The position numbers and the translations under genes were made by a program. A stretch of DNA of 64,000 bases from positions 496,001 to 560,000 of the forward strand of contig JAALGY010000059.1 in the NCBI GenBank assembly GCA_032358165.1, in the 5' to 3' direction. The notes below the pieces were generated by a model. It saw only the letters and a list, made by a program, of their open reading frames with translations. It searched no databases and was not told the DNA's origin. Positions 37,149 to 48,200 of the stretch are shown here, one piece after another (positions within the stretch are counted from its first letter, which is position 1; the number at the start of each line of letters is the position of its first letter). This DNA is from Diplosphaera chodatii. Lineage: Eukaryota; Chlorophyta; Trebouxiophyceae; Prasiolales; Stichococcaceae.

Positions 37149-39483
37149 ATGAGGGCCGCGTACTGGGGCCTGGCGGCCGCGCTGCTCGTCGCTCTGGTGA
37201 GATTCGTTGCTCACCCCTTGTACACCTTGCGCTGCAAGCGCGGCTAGCCCTGCATACTGTTCGCCAGATGGCCCTGATAGTGTCCAGAAGGAATATTCAG
37301 TGAGGTCAGGGCGGTTCGGTTGTCGTGTTGTAGCTGCACCTGCGCATGAGGTCCAAGCCAGATCGGGGACTTGGGACTGGCAGGCACCGGCGGCCGGCTG
37401 GCTGGCAGCCACCTACCCGGCGCATCACATAACACTACAGAGCTGTATGTCACGACGCTGCTTGCCATCTGCACATCTGCCGCAGCGTTTGCTCGCCCAT
37501 GTTGGCCTCGAGTTGCCTCGCTCCGATCAGACGACACGTCACGCTGCTGTCCCCCGACAACAGTGCCGTTGTCCGCCGATCGCTGGGACCCGTGTCAAGC
37601 TTTCAATCAATCGCATTGCCGTGGACCGACTCGAGCCAGTTGCTGCGGTGATGTCACATGATGCATGCCCCGGCTTCCTGCTGAGATGGTCAATCGCAGC
37701 TGACACCCTCCGTCCCGCCTGACGTGCAGGCGTGCGCAAACGGAGTGGCAGCAGACGAAGCAGGTGAATCTGCAGCCTGCGTCTGCAACGCCCCATGTTT
37801 TGTGTCCAGACCGCCTCTGTTGCACGCCCATGCATGCATGACATGCACCGTACCTGCACCCTGCCAGCCACCATCAGCAGCTTGGTCGATTTTATCTTGC
37901 ATCCGTGTTGCTACACAGCACCGCGTTTCACCTGACCACTACAACGCAGCAGCTCACAGCTCGCCGACTGACGTCAGCTGCTATGCATGTGCCGCAGGCC
38001 GGGATGCTGACGGCCAGCTGGCCCACACAGTTCCCGAGCAGGTGAGGGAACACCATGTCTTGTCCTCTTGTTCACCTTCAATTCAAACGCAAGGCGCTCA
38101 TAGGGCGGTGCACCTGCCTGCGAGCGCCTTGGTGGCCTCGCCGCACGATACATCTACCAGCAGGGCTCACGGCGCACCCTGCCGACTGACATGCTGTTCG
38201 GCAGCTAAATCTGGTGCAGCCGCATGCACGACATAGCTAGTAGGTGGTAAACATGGCTTGCCGCTCAGACACGCCCTCACTGCCGTTGCAGGTGCTGCCA
38301 ACGGGCGGCCGCAAGATGCTGAAGAACGGCGGGCCCGTAACGGTCGTGGTGCAGGTGCGTCCAGTGCACTTGCTGTGCTGTGACTGCACCCCAAGCGGCT
38401 GCGCATGTCATGTGTGCACAGAGCGGCGCTGCCCTGCGACTGGCGCTGCCTGACGCTGTGTGCTCCAATCGCTGCAGGAGAAGGGGCGCGTCATCGTGAA
38501 CAAGGTGGTGGTCGTGAACGACAAGAAGATCGTCATCAAGCTCAAGCCCAAAAAGGTGCGGCCCCAGCTCTGCAGCTCGGCCCCTCGCTGCTGCGTGCTC
38601 CCCTGATGCGGAGTCACCCTTCTGTTGTTCATGCCAATGGACACATGTGTCAGTGTAGCTGCTGCACACGGTGACTGCACCATCTTGTGCCCCGCCCCGG
38701 ATGTGCCCCTTCGAGCCTGCAAACACAAATCCTAGCCTGCCTCCTCAGGTCACCAAGAAGAAGGTGGTCAAGATTCCCAAGAAGAAGACGTACCCCAAGA
38801 GGAAGGCGCCCACCAAGAAGAGGGTGCGCTCAGCTGCTGCCCCTTGGCCCCTGCACATGCGACATGTGTTCATCTACACGTACTGGCAGTGGTCATAACC
38901 CTCCCACCACGATGTCAGCGACATAAGGAGTAGCAGGAGACACGCTGTTTGCCAGGCACTGCTCGACTGCCCCCCGCTGATCCGGCTGCGGCTGCACATG
39001 CAGGTATACAAGAAGCCGCCGCCGAAGAAGATGGTGTACAAGAAGCCGCCGCCGCCAAAGCACATGTACAAGAAGCCGCCGCCGCCGAAGCATGTGTACC
39101 ACAAGTCGCCACCCATGCAGATGGCCTACAAGTCGCCGCCGATGCTGCGTGTGGCCCGCCCACCGCCCAAGGCCTACAGCTACGGCAAGCCGCCGCCAGC
39201 AGGCTACTACGTGAGTCCGCAGCCATATCAACGAGTGCTGCCTGCATGCTGCGGATAGGATGGAGCGTGCTGTTGCCATTTTACACGAAGTGCAAGTTTA
39301 GTTGAGGCTCATGCAACAAGCACAAACAGCACGCCACAAACTTGACTTGGAGGTTGATGCCGGCCAAGGCGCAGCACGTCAGTAGCTCATGTGTGCTTGC
39401 AGGTTGAGGACAACCCCAAGTCCGACGACAAGGGCGTTGACAGCGGCAAGTATGACGACCACGGCAAGGGTGGTGATGATTGA
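37149..39483 (+). CDS. Extensin-like Tyr/Lys/Pro-repeat cell-wall protein
   Basis: Exons: 37149..37196, 37730..37763, 37998..38041, 38292..38354, 38478..38555, 38749..38823, 39004..39210, 39403..39483; 209 aa, all phases closing. The signal peptide is MRAAYWGLAAALLVAL plus ACANGVAA. A conserved exon follows with GGRKMLKNGG and then a Val/Lys-rich region. The main exon (69 aa) repeats YKKPPPPKHM-type units about four times, then YHKSPP, YKSPP and YGKPPP, as in plant extensins/PRPs. The protein ends with an acidic DDHGKGGDD tail. Alternating Tyr, Lys and Pro blocks are the classical substrate for peroxidase-made Tyr crosslinks and for Pro hydroxylation and arabinosylation in the wall. It sits between two similarly built genes and downstream of two peroxidases. 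Wall location is strongly suggested by composition; crosslinking is inferred. Confidence 0.85.
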
Positions 39484-40765
39484 GCCGCTCATCAGTGTGT
39501 GTCCACCGCTTGTGGCACGACTGCTGCTGGTCAGTTCAGGGGTCATCAGGCGTGCTGGGTCTTGGAATTGCAGTGCCCCGCAAACACTGTGAGCATACAC
39601 TTTCCAGTCCTGCTGCGATGCTGATGTCACGTGGCGGGGTGAATACAATATGGGTGATGATGAACTTGCCAGCATTGCCACGCTAGAATAGCATTGCTTT
39701 GTGGCATGCACAGCGGGCCATGCGGAGCTGCCGCACCCGCCGACATGCGGTTGGGCATCTGACAGCTCATGTCATGCTGCAAGTATGGATGTGTGCGCTC
39801 CAAGCCTTGGACTGTTCACGCATTTGTTGTTTGCGATTGTTTGCTTGGTTGTGATATGCCTCAGTCTCCAGCATTGCGAACTCAAAACAATAGACTGTAC
39901 TGTGTCAGCGTGGTCATCGATCAAGCAACTGCGCATAGTGCCGAGATATTGACAGCGGACCTACAGTGTGTAAACGTCACTGATGAGAAGCGTCACCTCC
40001 CTGCAGACCTGCTACACTCATTGCATAGCCGCACGCTGCACCCAGCACACTGCGGCAGGGTATGCCGGCTAGGCAGTGACAGTCTGACATAAAGCGATGC
40101 TGCTTAAGTGGCGCTGGCACTGACGTGATCACAGGAGAGGCTCGTGGGCATGGCGGTTCATCCCTCCGGATGCGTGCATCTTATCGAGCGTCTGGTCAGG
40201 CGGCGGTGCTGCCTGAACTCTCTTGCATATCCTGCTGACGGCAAGGTGCAGCACGCAGGCACATCCGCTTGCAGCCGCTGATGAGCGGGGGCTGTGCTGG
40301 CTCGGCATGCCACAAAAACACTGTGCAGTATTGGACCGACTCGCACCTTTCACTGTGTCGACTACGGTCAACTCCATTGTCTCAAATACTTCGTGGATGC
40401 ACCAGCCGCCTCATCTGCCCCTGGTTGGGACAGATCTGGTGCTCATGCGGCGGGCGGGCATTGCCGCCATCATGGCCAGGTAGTGAGGCGAACGTCAACC
40501 GTGGCGACTCGCCAGATATCTCAGCACGGGACCTGGTCGATTGATGGTTGGCTGTGTTGGGTTGTCAGCTCTGTCCAGCTGGTGCCCGAATCGCCACAGG
40601 GCAGGGGCGCTGGTCCGAAGGTGTGACATGAAGCAATCGGTGCGCAACTCTGTAGGCAACTCGGGCCCTAACGGCCGGCATCTAGATGCTCAGGGGACGA
40701 CGCGTCAGTCCACACTTTCGCATTTACACTGCTCCTTTCCGCCTGCAACCGCATCTGCACGCAAG
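39484..40765. other. Spacer between small secreted-protein genes 2 and 3
   Basis: About 1.28 kb with no supportable gene. A TGTAA at 39969..39973 could serve the upstream gene but is about 490 nt from its stop. Chance plus-strand frames (for example 40541..40912) overlap the start of the next gene in another frame. Confidence 0.5.
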
Positions 40766-43700
40766 ATGCCGCTCGCGCGCGTCGCCCTCGCGGCCGTGCT
40801 GGCCCTGGGTCTGGTGCTGGTGAGTGGATCTCCCCATCATGGCTTCATGCTTGCCCTGGCGGTGCCAGCCGGCAGACCTTCCAGATTTGTAGCATGCGTT
40901 ATTGATGGATGACGCTCCCGACGTCAGCTCAAGGCTGCTGGCTCCTTGTGTGACGCCCGGCCATTGGGCTGGTAGGAGGGCTTGTTGTGCTGCTGTGGTT
41001 GTTGAACCTAGTGCTTGAGCCCCGCCAGCAGGGGCCCCGCGCCATCTTCTGGCGCCGTCGCATCGCAGCCAGGCTGCGGAGCTCTGTCAGCGGTTGAGCA
41101 CTGCTACGCGCAGACACTTTCAATGATGATTCGCAACATGTGACATGCATGCCGTACCATCGGGCATTGCCAGCCGGGTGCAGCGCGTCGCTGTAGCCTT
41201 TCCACTGCCTGGCAGCATGTCAATGCGTCCTCAGAGGACATATTCAGTCTTTCTTAGTTGCTGAAGCGTTGATGCTGCCGACCGACAGCACTTGATGCGA
41301 CCTGGGGGACTGGATGTGCTGACAACGAACGATGGGATCTTCAGTCGACTGTCCTCTGTGATGCAGGCACCGGCACATGCCGCCGAGCGTACGTCACAGC
41401 ATCTCAGAGGCGGGTCGCAGCTGCACCAGGTGGGAATGCCGACACAGGAACCCGAGAACTGCCTGCCGTCCACTTGATAGGGGCTGCCGATGCTCGACCT
41501 CGAGCGGCACCGATTGACACCCCCGATCATACCTGACGGAACGGAATGCCTGCAGTCTGTCAGTGCTTTATCGGCGGTCATCAAGACATTCGTGTTGTCC
41601 TTAAATAGAGACGACCACGGCTTTGGATGGTCGTCTAGTCATGGCCGTGACACTGCACGTCACAGTGCCTGCCGCCCAAGGTTGTGATCAAGATACCGCG
41701 GAAGAGTGGCACCGTGTTGACTTCAGGCTGAGGCATGGGGCGGGCGCAAGCTGCTGGACAGCGGAGGGCCATCGCGCATCATCGTGAACGGAGAGGTGAT
41801 GAGACACTCTCTCAGCTGCCAACGCCATGCGGTGCAGGCTGCGCAGCCGCTGCGTACAGCTGCAGACTGCCGCACCGTCCCATTGCAGCATGTCTCTGCA
41901 CCTGCACCCTGGCCCCCCACCAGCATGTGGACGCCTGAAGAGCCCCGCGTTGCATGCAGGTTGTCTTCGAAGAGCGTGATCCGAGGGACCTCTCCCCGCC
42001 TGCGCCGCCATCATCCGGCCTGCCGGAAGACAACCCGGCCCGCAGCGGCGACGACAGCGGCACCTCCCCGCCTCCACCATCCACCGCAGCCTCCAGCCTC
42101 CCGGAAGACAACCCGGCCCGCAGCGGCGACAACATCTCCTCGGTCAGCGGCGGCTCCTCAGGCAGCGGCGGCCCATCGCGCATCATCGTGAACGGCGAGG
42201 TGATGACATGGTGGCCATCTTGGCGACTTGTTTCAAATACCTGCCAACAGCTCCCGAGTCCAGCATGCCGACCCTGCAGCCGCTGCAGCACCGCCTCCGT
42301 GCAGCAATCCCCTGCACCTGGCACACAGCAGCCCATCTGTTGGTTGCCTGACGGCTGGCATGCCGTGTACAGGTGGTCTTCGACTCGCGTGACCCCAGGG
42401 ACCTTTCCCCACCCGCGCCTCCGACCCCGTCATCTGACATTACAGAGGACAACCCGGCCCGCGGCGGCGACGACACATCCCCGCCCCTCATGCCCACCCC
42501 GCCGCCAGCCGCCTCCAGCAGGCCGCTGCCGCTCTGCCCGCCTGGCACCCTGCCGACATTCGTGAGCAAAGTCTTCTACATGGAACCAGTGTGCCTCCTG
42601 GTTATGCCCCAGCATCTCAGCATCTGCCTGCAGCCTGTGATGTAGGCCTGTTGCATCATGGACGGCATCTCTGCAACTTATTTGATGGTCCTCCTTACGC
42701 TGCAGGAGTCCGTGAGCGGGGCCCCTCCTGTGTTCGACTTTGGGCCTCCGCCCACGAGCGGCTCCGCAACCCCGCCGCCCTTCGCATCTGCTGATGACGA
42801 CTCGGACGTCAGCTCAACGACTCCGCCTCCCTTTGCGTCTGGAGACGACGACTCGGACGTCAGCTCCTCTGCCCCGCCTGCGTTCGGCTCCGGGCCCCCG
42901 CCCTCCGCCTTCGCAGCAGCGCCGCGCTTCGGATACTTTGTGAGTCCCACCTGCCAGCACGACTGCACGGCATGACGCCCATGTAGCTACAATGCTGGTC
43001 GCAGCATTCCCCTGGGCCCCAGCATTGCGCATTGTGTCGCCGCCGCTGCGCCCGCCGTGCGCTGCTGTGGTGCGCCTGGGCAACAAGTAAAGTTGCACCT
43101 TCTCCCTGCAGTTCAATGGGCAGCCGTGCACGCCAGTGCTGTCACCGCCATCTTCCTCAATGCCGCCGCCTTCCCCGGTGCGCATGGCCAGGGTCATTTT
43201 TTGTCATGCTCTCACCCCGGTTCCTGCTCAGCTGCCGGTGGTCTCCATTTGACGGTTGTCCCCACCTGCCAGAACGTGCTGGGATGTATGATTGCTGATG
43301 CTCATGGTGCACTGAGTGTTGCCGCTGTGTGACGCATTTGGACTGTGCTGTGTTGCGCAGTCGGACGATGTCCTGGTGACCAGCGATGACGATGTGCCGC
43401 CGGCCTTCCCCGAGTCCATGTCACCACCATACGTACGTCTTCTTCCCTGGTCAACTCTGTTGACCTCATGATGTCATCTAGTTTTCTACGTCAGTGTACA
43501 GTCCCCACATCTGGCCCACGGCATTGCCACAGAAGGTCAGCACCGAAGCTGCAAGTTGCTTGCCTGCCTGTCAGACGTGCGCACCATGACACCTGCAACA
43601 CACGCAGCTCGTGATACCTCAGCAGTTTGACGACCATGGTGGTGACACCAGCAGCAGCCCTGGCGGGCCCGGCGCCGACAGCAGCGGCGGCGGCAGCGGC

Positions 43701-43775
43701 GGCGGCAAGGGCAGCCCCAGCGGTGGGGATGACTCCAGCGGCAGCGGAAAGGGCAAGGGCGGCGGCGATGACTGA
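40766..43775 (+). CDS. Secreted acidic Pro/Ser/Gly/Asp repeat protein
   Basis: Exons: 40766..40819, 41367..41429, 41727..41795, 41960..42199, 42373..42561, 42706..42939, 43112..43177, 43361..43432, 43608..43775; 384 aa, every exon ending in phase 0. The signal peptide is MPLARVALAAVLALGLVL with APAHA. Exon 3 holds GGRKLLDSGG and ends GGPSRIIVNGE. Exons 4 and 5 start VVFEERDPRDLSPPAP and VVFDSRDPRDLSPPAP and contain LPEDNPARSGD (twice) and ITEDNPARGGD, so they are duplicated exons. Later exons carry PPPFASADDDSDVSS and PPPFASGDDDSDVSS repeats and FGYF. The tail is Gly/Ser/Lys-rich and ends KGGGDD, like the GKGGDD end of the upstream gene. It looks disordered, acidic and possibly Hyp-rich: a structural matrix protein. 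No enzyme motif is present. Confidence 0.82.
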
Positions 43776-43960
43776 AGTGCGTCGTAATTCTGCTTGGCTT
43801 CCTTGGCTTGCAATGGTCACTGACTGCTGGGCGGCACTGTTCTGTGTGAGACGCTTGGCACTTTGGGTCGCTGACTCTGAGTAGCTGCCTCGTGTTTGCT
43901 GCAGACGCTGGGTCTTCTGCAATTGAACGGGACCAAGGTAGCAAGACCGGGACAGGCACT

Positions 43961-43965
43961 TGTAA
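43961..43965 (+). terminator. Possible TGTAA polyadenylation signal
   Basis: TGTAA lies about 186 nt downstream of the stop of the acidic repeat protein gene, a plausible distance for a green-algal 3' UTR. The evidence is a five-base word only. Confidence 0.35.
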
Positions 43966-44933
43966 CGGGGCCAGCTGCTGCATATGATACTGCTGGCACA
44001 TGCTCCTGCAGTGGACAGATGTAGGCCTGCTTGACATTGACAGTAGTCACAACGAGGCGGCGCAATCAGTTCAGTGAAGTGCCCCAGGGCTGGAGTGGGT
44101 CATGGGTTCAGGGTCAGCTGTGGAGCGCTGTGAAGCTTTGCAATTTTCATCGCTTCTAGGACGGTTAGAGACAACACTTGCATGCTCACATTTGGACAAT
44201 TACCCTTGTGGAAGGTGGTCTGCAATTGAGTTGTGCACGTTAGCTTAGATGTAGTCTGCAAATTTGTTGTCGCTCAGCACGCGCTCAACCAGCTGCCCAG
44301 GTTCCAATGCTTATGTTGCATGGTGCAGCGTATTGCAGAGCCAGGCGCTGACTGTCTGCCACACAGTATGACGTGCATTTGCGGGTATCAGGACTGCAGC
44401 CAGTGCACGCAGCACCATGCAACCAGGAGCTATATCCACACTGCAGCGGCGGACAGCCTGCTGAACCGCTGCCGCTGCCATTATCGATGACGAGGCTTAG
44501 CTGAGCCAGGCTGTGGACAGGTGCACTCAGGCTTCCCACTGTGCCATAGAGTAGTTGCCCACGGTGTCGGGATTGTAACACAGGCGTGCACGTTTCAGTG
44601 GATGTTTCGCTTCCTGCTGACGGCGCTGGGCAGCCTGCTGGCAATGCTGTCGTGGCTCCAAGTCCCTCTGACCCCATATCAAATGGTGGGGTGCGTAAGC
44701 GCCGTCTGCTGCCTGCTGCTCACAGCCTGTGCAGCAGAGGTTGGTCATCATCACAGGCCCCGCCATCGGTGCTGTTGTCGGCTGCACCGCCGCTGGTATT
44801 ACCGGGAACGAGGACACACTGTGTCGGCATGGTAGTCCCGGTGTTGCGAGACCACGTGACCCGACATCGAGCCGTCCTCTGCAGATCGCACGGGAAGTTC
44901 ACCCATGCAGAGTGGTTCGTCGTGCCGGCACGA

Positions 44934-44994
44934 CACACGAGCATTCAGGTTCTCATCTGTGTTGTATCACACCGTGATCGGTCAGTACCACGCG
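44934..44994 (+). promoter_or_regulatory. CACACG and CACGCG hexamers, FeRE-like
   Basis: CACACG (44934..44939) and CACGCG (44989..44994) occur in this order about 285 and 230 nt upstream of the ferroxidase ATG. From memory, these are the two hexamers described as iron-responsive elements of the Chlamydomonas FOX1 promoter, where they sit closer together. Such words are common in GC-rich DNA, so this is only suggestive. Confidence 0.25.
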
Positions 44995-45218
44995 TTCTGC
45001 TCTGCGCTACCTGCTGTCGTCGCGCTTCTCGCATCTGCCTGCTTGGTGCCTGGCAACGAAGTGCAACCCAGCCAGTGGCAGCCTACTGCCTGTGCAGCTT
45101 ACTAGTGGGTACTATAGACTCATCTGGTGTCTCACAGGCCGACAGTCGTGCGCACAGTGCAGCACTGCAACCCAGGAGAGCTGCAGATAGATCCAGCACA
45201 GCAGTGGTCAATAGCATC

Positions 45219-48200
45219 ATGGTACACTCCAAGCTGCTGCTCGCGGTGGTGGCAGCGCTTGCATGCGCTTCCTGCGCATGCTGTTCGAGGATCCTGCAAG
45301 GTACGCAGATCAAAATAGACTGCACAGGTGTGTAGCCGACGGCTTGACCTGATCCGGACACAAGCAGGACGTCTCAGATACTCCTTGCTCGCTCGCAAGA
45401 AGTCTCGTTCATCTGCATTCCGTTCCCAGAGCACCCTTCTTGTTGATCTCAGCGCATGTTTGCGACGTGAGTTCTTGCAACCCAATCGTGACGCCCATCC
45501 TTCCTGTCATGCACGTTGCTGGAAGCAGCCAGTAGCTCGTTGCGCCGTGCATCACCTGCTGGCCCAAACGTAGCGTGAATGCAGAGCTCTGGAAGTGTCT
45601 GCAGATATGTGTAGTCCAAAGATACGCACGGCGCGTGCAATGCTTATGTGCCTTTTGGCAAGGTCCGTCCCATGTCCAGCCTGGCGTCTGGCAGGTCTCG
45701 GAAATGCTGACACTGACATTGTGTGACGTGCTGCTGCGCAGATGCGGGGTTTGTGCGGCGGTACTACATCGCGGCCAATGCAGTCACCTGGGACTACACG
45801 CCCTCGGGGCTCAACCAGTGCCAGGGGCGGCCCTTCACGCCCGAAGAAGCGGTGTACGCGCGCGGCGGCAACTCATCGACCTACCTGAAGGCCCAGTACC
45901 AGGCCTACACCGACGCCACCTTCACCACCAGGCTGGTGCGCATCAGAGCATCTGCGCTCCACCAGTTGTGACCCGCCGCCGCATGTGCACCAGCATGCAG
46001 CCGCAGCGCGGGCTGTGTGCGGGCATGTCTGGCGTCCGCTGCGCATGGTTCATCCGATGATCTTCATCGCATGCTGCGGGTGCTATCATCCTGATGAGCA
46101 CACCTACACGCTGAGACGCTGGTTCGCACATTTGGCGGACAGCAGTCAGTAGCGCAGCCGCATGAAGCCCGACGTTTCCACCCTGCTCGCAGGCCCGCCC
46201 GGCAGAGGAAGAGCACCTGGGCATCATGGGGCCGCTGCTGCGCGCCGTCGTCGGCGACATCGTGGAGGTGGTCCACCTGCCTGTTGTACGGCACGAGCAC
46301 ACTCTCGAGATCCACCCTGAGGCAACTGACCTGAGGGCTGTGGTGTGGTGGGATCATGGCACATCGCACCGGCTGCTGGTGACCAGCTGCACATTGTTGT
46401 TGCGCCTGCAGGTGCACCTGCGCAACAACCTGGACTTCCCGATCAACATGGTGCCCGAGGGCGCCACCTACTCCGCGCACCAGGCCGTCAAGGTCGCCGC
46501 GCCCGGCCACACCGCCGTGTACGCCTGGCGGATCCCCGAGATGGTGCGCCCATGACCTTGGTCCTTCCGCAGGCACTGACCTCCCATGCTCCCTGCACTG
46601 CACCTATACACTGTGGATCATACGCAGGGAGCTACCTCATCATGATGCTGAGCAGGCTGCAGCGCAAGGCAACATGGTAAAGACTCTTATGCTGCCGTGG
46701 TGTGCAGGCGGGTCCCGCCCCCGGCTCCAACAGCACCTCCGCCATGTGGCTGTACCGCTCGCTGGTGGACCAGCAGGCGCACGCCGACGCCGGGCTGTTC
46801 GGGCCCCTGATCGTGACGGCCGCCGCCGCCGCCGACCCGGCCACCGCCAAGCCTGCCGACGTCGACGCCGAGTTTGTCACCGTCTTCCAGGTTGGCTCTG
46901 CCGCCTGCTGACGCCTGGCACCCGGCTATCAGCTTTCACCTGTTGCCTCCTGTCACCCTGGCTGGAGGTGCCAGAGCGAATGCTGTGGTCCGCCTGCGCA
47001 CAGCCTGCTGCCGCTGGTCATACAGCGGCCATGTGGTGTTGTCCCCCGACTCCGCTTCACGCCCTGTGCAGGTCGTGGACGAGGCGTCCTCGCCCTTTGC
47101 CGAGGCCAACCGCAAGCGCTTCGGCGGCCCCGGCGGCCAGGACGGCCTCGCCAACCCCGACGACTTCGCGGAGTCCCAAATGAAGCATACGCTGAATGGT
47201 ACTGCAATGTGGTTTAGGCTGCAATGGTTGTGCAGCATCTTGTGGGTTTTCTATGGCTGAGCTGCGACCATGCAGATCTGGTGTCAGTAGTTGTACTTGG
47301 GAAACTTACACGACGCGATACATGCCCTGCTGATGCAGGCCGCATGTTCTGCAACCTGGAGGGCCTGAAGTCCGCTGTGGGCGCGCGGGTCAGGTGGCAC
47401 ACGTCTGTGCAGGGCAACGAGGTCGACGTTCACAACGCCCACTGGTGCGCCTCAGTGCCCTGCAGAATGCTGTGCAGCCGTGAGCTGTTGATTGGCACGA
47501 TGGCTTCGTTGTCAAGACCCTCGTGAGGCCACGCCTAGGACGCCAGATGCCCATGCTCAGGACTCGTTCGAAATTGCAGCGTGAGTGTCAGGAGGACTGT
47601 GAGAACACCGCGCAAGCTGTGTTACGACGACTCTGATCTGAGTGCAGGCACGGCATCGTGTTCAAACAGGATGGCACCAACACGGACCAGTTCAACGTGC
47701 TGCCCTCCAAGTGAGTGCCTCCATTCTGACAGGGCTTGGCTACCCAGCAGCACAGCCGTCTCACCATGAAGTTGCCGCCCAGTCTGTGGAGCGACCAGCT
47801 GTCAGTGCAGTGCCTGATGGCGCCGGCAATTTCACACCAGCCAACCCTCGAAATATGCAGGACCTGGACTGGCGAGATGGTGACGGACAACCCGGGCACC
47901 TGGCTGCTGCACTGCCACGTCAACGACCACTTCACAGCGGGGATGCAGGCGCGCTGCTGCACAGTCGAACTGGCCCGCATGTGCCGGCTCTACCGTTCTG
48001 CAGCATCAGTAATTCTCTCTGTCAGCAGCACCCTTGCAATTTATTCGCCATGAAGGGCTGCCACTTGCTGCTCTGAAGGCTTGTCAATATCGCAGGCACT
48101 GTTCACTCTGGAGGGCGAGAAGCAGCCGCCATTCGAGTTCACGGGCGTGGAGAGGACATTCTACATCCAGGTGAGCACATGCTGGAACATCATCCTCTGT

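Larger units (their letters stand above)
43776..45218. other. Spacer upstream of the ferroxidase gene
   Basis: 1.44 kb with no convincing gene. A plus-strand frame (44521..44835) has a hydrophobic patch but no start context, partner exon or homologue I recognise. The right part must contain the ferroxidase promoter; two hexamers resembling iron-response elements lie there. Confidence 0.5.

Noticed and set aside
44521..44835. Plus-strand frame with a hydrophobic stretch before the ferroxidase
   Set aside because: Could suggest a small membrane protein, but no domain, no partner exons, and the hydrophobicity follows CTG/GCT-rich DNA.
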